Shown here piece after piece: positions 40,620-49,015 of a stretch of DNA of 64,000 nt. The notes beneath the pieces are model-generated. The model was not told where the DNA came from. It worked only from the letters and a program-made list of their open reading frames with translations, and did not search any database. The stretch lies in contig CADCEC010000001.1 of assembly GCA_902800395.1 (NCBI GenBank), positions 124,001 to 188,000 of the forward strand, in the 5' to 3' direction. The stretch is from an uncultured Bacteroidota bacterium (lineage in GTDB: Bacteria > Bacteroidota > Bacteroidia > Bacteroidales > P3). The stretch's first letter is position 1, and every line of letters starts with the position of its first letter. The position numbers and the translations under genes were made by a program.

Positions 40620-42530
40620 TTACTTCGTCACGCTGACACGCTGGACGGCGGTGCCACGGTCGGTGGTGATGGTGATGAAGTAGATGCCGGCAGCGAGGCT
40701 GCGGACGTTAAGCTCCAGAATGTCGGAGTTGAGGTTCTCCTGACCCATGACTTTGCGGCCCATAGCGTCGACCATCTCGAAGCTGCGGATGGCGCCCTCG
40801 GCGGTGACATAGACCATCTCAGTGGTGGGGTTGGGGTAGGTGATGACTTCCATACCAGCCTGCACATCACCGATACCGGTGGTGGGATCGTCGCCAGTCA
40901 TGAGGTAGCCACTCTTGGTGGCGTTGGCAACGGTGCGATGTATCATGTCGGGACCGTAGTCGTTGACAAAGGCAATGAGGCGGCACTTGTTGGCGCTGAA
41001 TTTGGTGGGCAGGGTGTAGGTATAGGTCTTGCTGTAGGTGCTGCCAGCAGTGGTGCTGGTGAAGACGTTCTGGTCGCCCCAGACATTGGAGACACAAGCG
41101 CGGATAACGTGGTTGTGCTCATAGTGCTGAATGTAACTCTGGGTCGCGGCGTCGGCCTGGACACCATAGATGCCGTCCTGGGTGATGTAGAGCGAGAGGC
41201 GAGGCTCGGTGCCAGCAAAGTCGCTGACGAACGAACCGCTGACGGTGACGCTCAGCTGACGGCTCTGGGGATCATAGTTGAGGTTGCTGAGTTCGACGGT
41301 GACGAAGGCGGGAGTGCTGGTGGCATCGGTGAACTGGGCGACGATGTCGCTAACATCGCTCACGCTGCCCACCACACCACCTTCTTCGGCGTCGATGGCA
41401 AAGTCGCCGTTGCGGTCGAGGGTCATGGCAGGAGCCCAAGTACCCTCGGTGCCGAAGAGGTTCATGATTTGGTTCGACTCGCTGATGGTCATGTCGTCGG
41501 TGTTGAAACCTACGTGATGGGCCACCCAGCAGATGCGGTCCTCAAAGCCGTTCATGGCTTGTTCCAGACGATCGTGGCCACCGGGGCAGTATTGGCACTT
41601 GGCAGTGGTGAAGTGCTCGAGCAGGGAGGTGCGCTGAGTGGTGGTGGCGGGATCGTAGACGTTGGTCTCGCAGCTGGTGCTGTTGTCGCTCTCGTCAGCG
41701 TCGGTGTCGTTGTTGGGATTGCTCACGGTGATGTTCACAAGAGCCACACCGAGGGTGGTCATCTGTACAGGGAAAGTGTAGGTGTAGTTGGTGTAGGGGG
41801 CCACGTCGACGCCTGTCACATTAAGGGTCTGCTCGTCGCCACCGTTAACAGTGTAGGTCACATCGAAGGCGGCCAAAGCGGAGAAACCAGTGTTGCGGAC
41901 GGTGAGGCTCACGTTGGCGTTGCTGTTCTGGGCAGTCCAGGTGGGAGCACTGGCACTGACAGCAACGATACTGTTAGTAGCAACGGTTCTCACCTCGACA
42001 TTGTCGAGGAAGATGTACATGCCGTCGGCGGTGTAGCAGGCGAAGGCCAAGTAAACCTGTTGACCGGCATAGGCACTCAGGTCGACAGCAAAGGTGTTGC
42101 TGTCAGCAGGGAGGTTGCCAAGATCGTTGAGCACCGTGAAGCTGGCTTTCTGGTTGTCGGTGGTGGAAACCATGATTTTCAGACTCTCGGCAAAGGGCGA
42201 CTCGGGACCATAGTTAACACCCATGATGTCGAACAGAAGCATGGGATTGGAGGTCGGCACGGTAATCTGCGGAGTAACGAGCCAGCGGTCAACGGGGGAA
42301 CTCTCTTCGGTCCAGGTGATACACACCATTTTCTGCTGAAGGGCACTCCAACTGTCGTTCAGGGTGGCAGGAGAAGTGTAGTGGTTGGTCAGGCCGTCGC
42401 CATAGGTGACCCAACCAGACGGAATATTTCCGTCGGCCACATTGTTGAAGTCCTCAGAGAAAGCGGTCTGTGCTTTTGCGGCCATGCCGATGGTCAGCGC
42501 GGCAGCGAGAAATAATAATGCTTTTTTCAT
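40620..42530 (-). CDS. exported Omp28-like protein with T9SS sorting domain
   Basis: The 636-residue protein has a signal peptide (MKKALLFLAAALTIGMAAKAQ) and an N-terminal jelly-roll domain (AFSEDFNNVADGNIPSGWV to DNVEV). A CARDB-like Ig domain follows (about 195-285). An Omp28-like thioredoxin-fold part has the motif FTTAKCQYCPGGHDRL. The C-terminal T9SS sorting domain runs from ITYPNPTTEMVYVTAEG to GIYFITITTDRGTAVQRVSV. It is probably secreted to the cell surface. The CxxC motif suggests redox activity or a disulfide in the Omp28 domain. It is transcribed divergently from tex. Confidence 0.85.
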   Translation of the reverse strand: MKKALLFLAAALTIGMAAKAQTAFSEDFNNVADGNIPSGWVTYGDGLTNHYTSPATLNDSWSALQQKMVCITWTEESSPVDRWLVTPQITVPTSNPMLLFDIMGVNYGPESPFAESLKIMVSTTDNQKASFTVLNDLGNLPADSNTFAVDLSAYAGQQVYLAFACYTADGMYIFLDNVEVRTVATNSIVAVSASAPTWTAQNSNANVSLTVRNTGFSALAAFDVTYTVNGGDEQTLNVTGVDVAPYTNYTYTFPVQMTTLGVALVNITVSNPNNDTDADESDNSTSCETNVYDPATTTQRTSLLEHFTTAKCQYCPGGHDRLEQAMNGFEDRICWVAHHVGFNTDDMTISESNQIMNLFGTEGTWAPAMTLDRNGDFAIDAEEGGVVGSVSDVSDIVAQFTDATSTPAFVTVELSNLNYDPQSRQLSVTVSGSFVSDFAGTEPRLSLYITQDGIYGVQADAATQSYIQHYEHNHVIRACVSNVWGDQNVFTSTTAGSTYSKTYTYTLPTKFSANKCRLIAFVNDYGPDMIHRTVANATKSGYLMTGDDPTTGIGDVQAGMEVITYPNPTTEMVYVTAEGAIRSFEMVDAMGRKVMGQENLNSDILELNVRSLAAGIYFITITTDRGTAVQRVSVTK

Positions 42531-42649
42531 AATGAAAGAGTTTTATTTGTTATAAATTTTGTCTCTATTTAAAATGCAAAAATACGGATTATTTTTGATA
42601 TGGGGAAATTTTTTTTCAAAAATCTTTTTAATTTTCGTATTTTTGCAGC

Positions 42650-44740
42650 ATGAATTACGCTGCAGTTATTGCTAATAGACTGGAAATTAATCAACGACAA
42701 GTTGAAAAAACGATAGAACTTTTGGAGTCGGGTGCTACGGTGCCCTTCATCGCTCGCTACCGAAAAGAGGCTACCGGTGGTCTTAACGAGGTACAGATTG
42801 CTGCCGTCCGAGACCTGCTTCTGAAACTCAAGGAACTCGACAAACGCCGCGAAGCTATCCTCGCCTCCATCGAGGAGCAGGGAAAGATGACCGACGAACT
42901 GCGTCAGCGGCTTCTGGCCGCCGAGACCCTCACCGACCTCGAGGACCTCTACATGCCCTACCGTCCCAAGCGTCGCACCCGTGCCACCATCGCCATAGAA
43001 AAGGGCTACGAGCCCGTGGCAGATGCCATCATGCGGGGACAATGGGGCGACTGGGATGATGAAGCGTTGGCTGGCGTCCGCGACATCATCGCCGAGCGCG
43101 TCAGTGAGGATGCTGCTGTCCGCAACCGCGTGCGCAATGTCTTCCGCCGCAAGGCGTTCCTTACTTCGGCATTGGCGCGTGGCGTGGACGAGAACGATGA
43201 GCGCGTGGGCAAGTTCGAGAGTTGGCTCGACTGGAAGGAACCTATCCAGCGTGCCCCCTCGCACCGCATTCTGGCGCTCTTCCGCGGTGAGGATGCCGGC
43301 GTGCTCAAGGTGCACGTGAAACCCGAGAAGGACGACGAATGCATCGAGGCTATGATTTCGCGCAGACGACCTCAGGGTAAGGCAGGCGAACAATATGACC
43401 TGGCTGTGGCCGACAGCTACAAGCGTCTCGTGATGCCGAGTATCGAGACCGAGTTCCGCAATATCTTGAAGGAGAAAGCCGACCGCGAGGCTATCCGCGT
43501 CTTCGCCGAGAACCTCCGCCAACTGTTGCTGGCAGCTCCCATGGGACAGAAGCGCACCCTGGCCATCGACCCGGGCTTCCGCACCGGCTGTAAGGTGGTC
43601 TGCCTCGACGCTCAGGGACAACTGCTGCACAACGAGACGATATATCCTTTTACTTCGGTGCGCGAAGAACGTGCCGCCGTCAACAAACTAGAAGCGTTGG
43701 TGGAAGCTTTCCAGATAGAGGCCATCGCCATCGGCAACGGTACCGCTGGCCGCGAGACCGAAGAGGTGGTGCAGCGTTGCCACTTCAACCGCAAGGTCAT
43801 CGCCGTCTCCGTCAGCGAGGCCGGCGCTAGTGTCTACAGCGCCAGCGATGTGGCTCGCCGTGAGTTTCCCGACTACGATGTCACCGTGCGTGGCGCCGTC
43901 AGCATCGGTCGCCGACTCATGGACCCCCTCAGCGAATTGGTGAAGATAGATCCCAAGAGTATCGGTGTGGGACAGTATCAGCACGACGTCGACCAGAAGA
44001 TGCTGGCCGAAAGCCTCGGCGACACCGTGGAGAGTTGCGTCAACAATGTGGGTGTGGAACTCAACACTGCCAGTCGCGAGCTGCTCAGCTATGTCAGCGG
44101 CATTGGGCCCGCTTTGGCCGATAAGATTGTGGCGCATCGAAACAAGAACGGGGCTTTCGCCTCGCGTGAGGCTCTGCATGATGTCAAAGGCCTCGGCGAC
44201 AAAGCCTTCGAACAATGTGCCGGATTCCTTCGTGTGCGCGAAAGTGCCAACCCTCTCGACCACAGCGCTGTCCACCCCGAACGCTATGCGCTGGTGGAGA
44301 AAATGGCCGCCTCGGTGGGTGCTGATGTGGAGACATTGATGAAAGAGAAGGAGTTGCGCTCAAAGATTGCGCTCCCTGATTTCGTTACCGACGACTGCGG
44401 CATGCCAACACTCAAAGATATCATGAAGGAGTTGGAAAAGCCCGGTCTTGACCCTCGCGCCAAGTTCGAGGTCTTCGAGTTCGACAAGAACGTTACCCGC
44501 ATTGAGGATGTGCAAGAAGGCATGGTGCTTCCCGGTATCGTCACCAATATCACCGCCTTCGGTGCTTTTGTCGACATCGGAGTGCATCAGGACGGCCTTA
44601 TCCATGTCAGTCAGATGGCGAATAGAAGAGTCAACGACCCCAACGAAGTGGTGCACCTCCATCAGCACTTGAAAGTCAAGGTGCTGGAAGTGGACCTCCG
44701 TCGACATCGCATCAGTCTTTCGCTGAAAGGAATAGAATAA
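42650..44740 (+). CDS. tex: RNA-binding transcription accessory protein Tex
   Basis: The 696-residue protein starts MNYAAVIANRLEINQRQVEK. It has the Tex N-terminal domain (ATVPFIARYRKEATGGLNE), a YqgF-like RNase H fold (LAIDPGFRTGCKVVCLDAQG), helix-hairpin-helix segments (SYVSGIGPALADKIVAHR, DVKGLGDKAFEQCAGFLR) and a C-terminal S1 domain (GMVLPGIVTNITAFGAFVDIGVHQDGLIHVSQ). Tex binds nucleic acid and affects transcription. The length is normal and there is no truncation. The start lies just after TATTTTTG and the leader is very short. Confidence 0.96.
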   Translation: MNYAAVIANRLEINQRQVEKTIELLESGATVPFIARYRKEATGGLNEVQIAAVRDLLLKLKELDKRREAILASIEEQGKMTDELRQRLLAAETLTDLEDLYMPYRPKRRTRATIAIEKGYEPVADAIMRGQWGDWDDEALAGVRDIIAERVSEDAAVRNRVRNVFRRKAFLTSALARGVDENDERVGKFESWLDWKEPIQRAPSHRILALFRGEDAGVLKVHVKPEKDDECIEAMISRRRPQGKAGEQYDLAVADSYKRLVMPSIETEFRNILKEKADREAIRVFAENLRQLLLAAPMGQKRTLAIDPGFRTGCKVVCLDAQGQLLHNETIYPFTSVREERAAVNKLEALVEAFQIEAIAIGNGTAGRETEEVVQRCHFNRKVIAVSVSEAGASVYSASDVARREFPDYDVTVRGAVSIGRRLMDPLSELVKIDPKSIGVGQYQHDVDQKMLAESLGDTVESCVNNVGVELNTASRELLSYVSGIGPALADKIVAHRNKNGAFASREALHDVKGLGDKAFEQCAGFLRVRESANPLDHSAVHPERYALVEKMAASVGADVETLMKEKELRSKIALPDFVTDDCGMPTLKDIMKELEKPGLDPRAKFEVFEFDKNVTRIEDVQEGMVLPGIVTNITAFGAFVDIGVHQDGLIHVSQMANRRVNDPNEVVHLHQHLKVKVLEVDLRRHRISLSLKGIE

Positions 44741-44746
44741 AACAAG

Positions 44747-44772
44747 AATGGCCACCCGGAAGGATGGCCATT
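44747..44772. terminator. hairpin between tex and fba
   Basis: AATGGCCA and TGGCCATT form an 8-bp stem with a 10-nt loop between the convergent genes. The T-run is weak, so termination efficiency is uncertain. Confidence 0.55.
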
Positions 44773-44793
44773 CATTTACTGATGTTTTACAGG

Positions 44794-45792
44794 TTAGAGC
44801 TTGTCGTTCGAGCCGAGCACATTCACAATCTTGTGGATGTACATCTTCTTCATGCTCTCGCGGGCGGGCTTGAGGTACTGGCGCGGGTCGAAGTGGTCGG
44901 GATGCTCGGCCATGTGTTTGCGGATGGCGGCGGTCATGGCCAGACGGCTGTCGCTGTCGATGTTGATCTTGCAGACGGCGCTCTTGGCGGCCTTGCGGAG
45001 CTGCTCCTCGGGGATACCCACGGCGGCCTTCAGGGCGCCACCGTTGGCGTTGATGGTGTCAACCTCGTCCTGGGGCACGGAGCTGGAGCCGTGGAGCACG
45101 ATGGGGAAGCCGGGGAGCTTCTTCTCGACGGCCTCGAGGACGTCGAAGGCCAGGGGAGGAGGCAGCAGACGGCCGGTCTTGGGATCGACGGTGCACTGCT
45201 CGGGTTTGAACTTGTAGGCGCCGTGGCTGGTGCCGATGCTGATAGCCAGGGAGTCGCAACCGGTACGGGTGGCGAAGTCGATGACCTCTTCGGGTTTGGT
45301 GTAGTGGCTCACCTCGGAGGCCACCTCGTCCTCGACGCCGGCCAGCACACCGAGCTCGCACTCGACGGTGACGTCATACTTGTGGGCATATTCCACCACC
45401 TGACGGGAGATCTTGATGTTCTCCTCATAGGGCAGGGCGCTGCCGTCATACATCACGCTGCTGAAGCCCATGTCGATGCAGCTCTTGCAGGTCTCGAAGC
45501 TGTCGCCGTGGTCGAGGTGCAGCACAATCTGCGGGTTGGGGCAGCCGAGCTCCTTGGCATACTCAACGGCACCTTCGGCCATATAGCGCAGGAGGGTGGG
45601 GTTGGCGTAGTCGCGGGCACCCTTGCTGACCTGCAGGATGACGGGACTCTTGGTCTCGACGGCGGCCTGGATGATGGCCTGCATCTGCTCCATGTTGTTG
45701 AAGTTGAAGGCGGGGATGGCATAGCCGCCATTGACGGCTTTCTTGAACATCTCGCGGGTATTCACGAGACCGATTTTCTTGTAATCTACCAT
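44794..45792 (-). CDS. fba: class II fructose-bisphosphate aldolase
   Basis: ATG 45792 gives 332 residues starting MVDYKKIGLVNTREMFKKAV. AIPAFNFNNMEQMQAII, the zinc-binding VLHLDHGDSFE, ECELGVLAGVEDEV, SISIGTSHGAY-like (ISIGTSHGAYKF) and FPIVLHGSSSVP are class II aldolase motifs. It interconverts fructose 1,6-bisphosphate and two triose phosphates in glycolysis and gluconeogenesis. An upstream frame would add Asn/Gln-rich codons that lie in an AT-rich leader with ATTGATTGTTTG-like repeats. The gene has no operon partner. Confidence 0.96.
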   Translation of the reverse strand: MVDYKKIGLVNTREMFKKAVNGGYAIPAFNFNNMEQMQAIIQAAVETKSPVILQVSKGARDYANPTLLRYMAEGAVEYAKELGCPNPQIVLHLDHGDSFETCKSCIDMGFSSVMYDGSALPYEENIKISRQVVEYAHKYDVTVECELGVLAGVEDEVASEVSHYTKPEEVIDFATRTGCDSLAISIGTSHGAYKFKPEQCTVDPKTGRLLPPPLAFDVLEAVEKKLPGFPIVLHGSSSVPQDEVDTINANGGALKAAVGIPEEQLRKAAKSAVCKINIDSDSRLAMTAAIRKHMAEHPDHFDPRQYLKPARESMKKMYIHKIVNVLGSNDKL

Positions 45793-45879
45793 ATAACTAT
45801 TGTTTGAATGATTGAATGCGTTATTGTTTGATTGATTTTGAATTTGCAAAAATACGAAGTTTTTTTGAATCGACCAAAT

Positions 45880-46722
45880 TTATTTCGGGAAAATACCAAA
45901 CACGGCGGCGCCGCTGCCCGTCATCGAGGAGTAGAGGGCACCCCGGCGGTACATATCGTCTTTGAGTTCGGCGATGGCGGGATGTGCGGGGAAGACGGAG
46001 GCCTCGAAGTCGTTGACGATAAGGTTGCGCCACTCCTCGATGGGTTGTTTCACCGCCTTGCGAAGGTCGGGACGCAGGGCTCCGAAGAGGTCGCGATTTA
46101 ATCCCAAATACGCTTCCTTGGTTGACACATGCTCTCCGTCAGGAATCTCAATGACAACTTTCAACTTTCCACTTTCTTCACTGCATTGTTTTTCTTTTCC
46201 AAGGTGTTCAGTTCCCCTTCGGGGTGTCACTTTCCACTCCAAAGGTTCCAGCCGGTCTCCGATGCCGGTGGCATAGGCAGCACAATTCCGGATGAAGAAA
46301 GCGCAGTCGGCACCCAGTTTTGCGGCGCGTTGTTCCAAAGCGGAATAATCCAAGCCTAGGGAGAATATCTCGTTGAGCATCTTCAGCGTGAAGGCTGCGT
46401 CGCTGCTGCCGCCGCCGAGTCCGGCGCCGAAGGGGATATTCTTCTTCAACCGAATGCTCACCGTAGGAATCCCGAACTCCTCATGCAGCAGTCGCCAAGC
46501 CTTCATGCAGAGGTTGTCGTCGGGGGTGTTGTCTAGCACAATACCATCCTGCACCATCACACTTTCCGCTTTCCACTTTCCACTTTCCACTTCCACTATC
46601 TCCAACTCGTCGCACATATCCATCACCGGAAGGAATATGGTCTCCAGATCGTGGTATCCGTCCGGTCGCTTGCCGACCACATGCAACCCCAGGTTAATCT
46701 TACAATTCGGATAAGTAATCAT
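45880..46722 (-). CDS. ispE: 4-diphosphocytidyl-2-C-methyl-D-erythritol kinase
   Basis: The 280-residue GHMP kinase begins MITYPNCKINLGLHVVGKRP. It has the ATP-binding motif NIPFGAGLGGGSSDAAF and the late motif MTGSGAAVFGIF. IspE phosphorylates CDP-methylerythritol in the non-mevalonate isoprenoid pathway and is normally essential. Two segments look inserted: EVESGKWKAES near residue 44, made of GTGGAAA heptamers, and TPRRGTEHLGKEKQCSEESG near residue 165, encoded by the 56-bp element also found in dsbD. Both fall between core motifs, so activity is probably kept. The leader is an octamer repeat that includes AAGGAGG. Confidence 0.95.
   Translation of the reverse strand: MITYPNCKINLGLHVVGKRPDGYHDLETIFLPVMDMCDELEIVEVESGKWKAESVMVQDGIVLDNTPDDNLCMKAWRLLHEEFGIPTVSIRLKKNIPFGAGLGGGSSDAAFTLKMLNEIFSLGLDYSALEQRAAKLGADCAFFIRNCAAYATGIGDRLEPLEWKVTPRRGTEHLGKEKQCSEESGKLKVVIEIPDGEHVSTKEAYLGLNRDLFGALRPDLRKAVKQPIEEWRNLIVNDFEASVFPAHPAIAELKDDMYRRGALYSSMTGSGAAVFGIFPK
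46172..46227. repeat. 56-bp dispersed element, copy in ispE
   Basis: The same 16-bp and 30-bp blocks with 10-nt spacing as at 25958-26013. Here the reading frame differs, giving TPRRGTEHLG. GTGGAAA heptamers flank it (46156-46178 and 46228-46240). Confidence 0.85.
46558..46600. repeat. GTGGAAA heptamer tract in ispE
   Basis: CTTTCCA-type units on the + strand encode EVESGKWKAES within ispE. The same units encode EVESGKCKVES in manC. Confidence 0.8.
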
Positions 46723-46784
46723 TTATCTTACCTCCTTATCTCCTTATCTCCTTACCTCCATATCTTCAGTCTCCTTATCTCCTA
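46723..46784. repeat. GGAGATAA octamer tract joining phoH and ispE
   Basis: Degenerate CTCCTTAT units on the + strand cover the last 13 codons and stop of phoH and the 21-nt gap to ispE. In the transcript they give AAGGAGG about 10 nt before the ispE start, an unusual Shine-Dalgarno-like match for this phylum. Confidence 0.7.
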
Positions 46785-47727
46785 AATGGTCATAGGCCTT
46801 AATGATGTCGGTGACTAGTCGGTGGCGTATCACGTCGCTGTTGTCCAGCACGATGATTTCAATGCCTTTCACATCTTTCAGTATCTGTGTGGCTTGCATG
46901 AGGCCGCTCTGCTGGTGGCGCGGCAGGTCTATCTGCGTCAGGTCGCCGGTGATGACGAACTTGGCGTTGCGTCCCATGCGGGTGAGGAACATCTTCAGCT
47001 GCGCCGAGGTGGCGTTCTGTGCTTCGTCGAGGATGACGAAGGCGTTGTCCAGCGTGCGGCCGCGCATGAAGGCCAGCGGCGCAATCTCGATGGTGTTGTC
47101 CTCCAGATAGGAGAGCAGTTTCTGCTGCGGTATCATGTCGCGCAGAGCGTCATAGAGCGGCTGCAGGTAGGGGTCTAGCTTGTCACGCAGGTCGCCCGGC
47201 AGGAAGCCCAAGTTTTCGCCGGCTTCTACGGCGGGACGGGTGAGGATGATGCGTCGTATCTCCTTGTTCTTCAGTGCTCTCACGGCCATAGCTACTGCCG
47301 TGTAGGTCTTGCCGGTACCGGCGGGACCGATGGCGAAAACCATGTCGTGCTCGTAGACGCTCCGCACCAGACGCTGTTGGTTGGGCGTGCGGGCTTTGAT
47401 CAGCAGGCCGTTGCGACCGTGCACCAACACCTCGTCGCTTACCTCGGCATCGGGACTGCCGCCGTTACTTTCCATGATGCCCATGATGGCATTCTCCGTC
47501 AGACGGCCAAATTTGTCATAGTAGGTCATCATGGCCTGCAACTTCCCTTCGAACCATGCAATGTCTTCCTCGCTGCCGATGGCCTTCAGCATCTCGCCGC
47601 GGGCCACCAGCTTCAGCTTCGGAAACAGCATCCGTACAAAGTCCAGCATGCGGTCATTTGTTCCCCAAAAGCGCGCATAATCAAGCTCTTCGAGCGAAAA
47701 AATCTTTTCAGTAGTGGTGTCTATCAT
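46744..47727 (-). CDS. phoH: PhoH family ATPase
   Basis: The 327-residue protein has an N-terminal region with a KH-like segment and the PhoH core. Its motifs are Walker A FAIGPAGTGKTYTAVAMAV, RPAVEAGENLGFLPGDL, Walker B VILDEAQNAT and FVITGDLTQIDLPR. PhoH proteins are RNA-associated ATPases or helicases, probably linked to ybeY-type RNA processing. The C-terminal residues LGDKETEDMEVRR and the stop codon come from an octamer DNA repeat. The promoter at 47732-47762 overlaps the divergent manC promoter. Confidence 0.93.
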   Translation of the reverse strand: MIDTTTEKIFSLEELDYARFWGTNDRMLDFVRMLFPKLKLVARGEMLKAIGSEEDIAWFEGKLQAMMTYYDKFGRLTENAIMGIMESNGGSPDAEVSDEVLVHGRNGLLIKARTPNQQRLVRSVYEHDMVFAIGPAGTGKTYTAVAMAVRALKNKEIRRIILTRPAVEAGENLGFLPGDLRDKLDPYLQPLYDALRDMIPQQKLLSYLEDNTIEIAPLAFMRGRTLDNAFVILDEAQNATSAQLKMFLTRMGRNAKFVITGDLTQIDLPRHQQSGLMQATQILKDVKGIEIIVLDNSDVIRHRLVTDIIKAYDHLGDKETEDMEVRR

Positions 47728-47731
47728 GCTG

Positions 47732-47778
47732 CAAAAATACGAATATTTTTGCCAAATTCAAAAAAAAGCGTACTTTTG
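47732..47778. promoter_or_regulatory. overlapping divergent promoters of phoH and manC
   Basis: Minus strand: TTTG (47762-47759), 19 nt, TATTTTTG (47739-47732) for phoH. Plus strand: TTTG (47748-47751), 19 nt, TACTTTTG (47771-47778) for manC. The two core promoters interleave, so they probably compete for RNA polymerase. Confidence 0.75.
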
Positions 47779-47807
47779 CAAAATTATTTATTTTAAGCAA
47801 TCAGACA

Positions 47808-48848
47808 ATGAATAACCATATCGTGATAATGGCCGGCGGCATTGGAAGCCGCTTCTGGCCCCTCAGCACCCCTGAGTTCCCCAAGCAGTTTATCGATATC
47901 CTGGGCTGTGGACGTACGCTGATACAGCTTACCGTTGACCGCTTCAAGGGCTTGTGCCCGATGGAGAATTTCTGGGTGGTGACCAACGCCGCCTATGTCG
48001 ACATCGTCCGTCAGCAGCTGCCGGAGATGCCTGTAAATCATATCCTTGCCGAGCCCGCTGCTCGCAACACAGCACCCTGCATCGCCTGGGCCTGCTGGCG
48101 CATCAAAGCCGAAGATCCTGAGGCCAACGTGGTGGTGACACCCGCCGACGCCGTGGTGATGAATCCCGAGGAGTTCCGCCGTGTGATTGGCAATGCCCTC
48201 AACTTCACCGAGAAGAGCGATGCTATCGTCACCATCGGCATCAAGCCGTCGCGTCCCGAGACGGGCTACGGGTATGTGGAAGTGGAAAGTGGAAAGTGCA
48301 AAGTGGAAAGTGGCGAGATACGCCGTGTGGCGGCGTTCAAGGAGAAACCCAATCGCGAGGTGGCCGAGCAATATCTCAAGGCGGGGAACTACTTGTGGAA
48401 TGCCGGCATCTTCGTCTGGAATGTCCGCACTATCACCGACGCCATCTCCACCTATAAGCCCAACATAGCCAACGACATGGAGCGCATGAAGACTCCTGCC
48501 GACGTACAGGAGATCTTCCCGCAATGCGAGAAAATCAGCATCGACTATGCTGTGATGGAGCCCGCTGCGGCCGACGGCAAGGTCTACACCCATCCTGCCG
48601 ACTTCGGATGGAGCGACTTAGGCAACTGGGCCTCGCTGCACGACAAACTGCAGAAGGACAGTGCCAACAATGGAGCCGTCGGAAAGGTGCACCTCTACGA
48701 ATGCTCCAACTGTGTGGTGCATGCCGAAGAGGCTTCGAAGGTGGTGCTTCAGGGACTTGACGGATACATCGTCTCCGCCAAAGGCGACCGCCTGCTCGTC
48801 TGCAAGCGCAGCGAGGAGCAGCGCATCAAAGAGTTTTCTCAGAATTAA
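47808..48848 (+). CDS. manC: mannose-1-phosphate guanylyltransferase
   Basis: The 346-residue protein starts MNNHIVIMAGGIGSRFWPLS, the nucleotidyltransferase signature. FPKQFIDILGCGRTLIQ, AEPAARNTAPCIAWA, VVVTPADAVV, KISIDYAVMEPA and DFGWSDLGNW are conserved GDP-mannose pyrophosphorylase motifs. It makes GDP-mannose for capsule or glycan synthesis. The isomerase domain of bifunctional ManC is absent, as usual in this phylum. Residues EVESGKCKVESGE, around 160, are encoded by GTGGAAA heptamers and look like a small insertion between two strands. Confidence 0.94.
   Translation: MNNHIVIMAGGIGSRFWPLSTPEFPKQFIDILGCGRTLIQLTVDRFKGLCPMENFWVVTNAAYVDIVRQQLPEMPVNHILAEPAARNTAPCIAWACWRIKAEDPEANVVVTPADAVVMNPEEFRRVIGNALNFTEKSDAIVTIGIKPSRPETGYGYVEVESGKCKVESGEIRRVAAFKEKPNREVAEQYLKAGNYLWNAGIFVWNVRTITDAISTYKPNIANDMERMKTPADVQEIFPQCEKISIDYAVMEPAAADGKVYTHPADFGWSDLGNWASLHDKLQKDSANNGAVGKVHLYECSNCVVHAEEASKVVLQGLDGYIVSAKGDRLLVCKRSEEQRIKEFSQN
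48275..48312. repeat. GTGGAAA heptamer tract in manC
   Basis: About five GTGGAAA-like units in frame with manC encode EVESGKCKVES. The same repeat in the same frame lies in ispE at 46558-46600. Confidence 0.8.
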
Positions 48849-49015
48849 CCTTTCTTGCAGGTGCAGTTTGCGCAGCGGCCCGTTTTCGGGTCGCGGTTGG
48901 CGCACGGGCGCTTGAACTCCTTCTCCTTCTTCAGGAGCATCTTCAGACCCAAGGCAGCCATCATTAGGGCTAACACCCCAACGGCGATACCTAGCACTAT
49001 GAGGATGGTTTTCAT
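48845..49015 (-). CDS. small membrane protein with Cys-rich tail
   Basis: The 56-residue protein starts MKTILIVLGIAVGVLALMMA, one membrane helix, then a basic stretch KMLLKKEKEFKRP and a tail with four cysteines (CANRDPKTGRCANCTCKKG). The cysteines could bind metal or an Fe-S cluster. Its start overlaps the stop of the S41 peptidase gene (TAATG), which supports translation. Its stop overlaps the stop of the convergent manC gene. Similar short Bacteroidetes membrane proteins exist, but I know no function. Confidence 0.7.
   Translation of the reverse strand: MKTILIVLGIAVGVLALMMAALGLKMLLKKEKEFKRPCANRDPKTGRCANCTCKKG

Noticed and set aside
40938-42515. 525-codon plus-strand frame opposite the Omp28-like gene
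   Set aside because: The translation is low-complexity and Gly/Val-rich, a shadow of the codon bias of the minus-strand gene.
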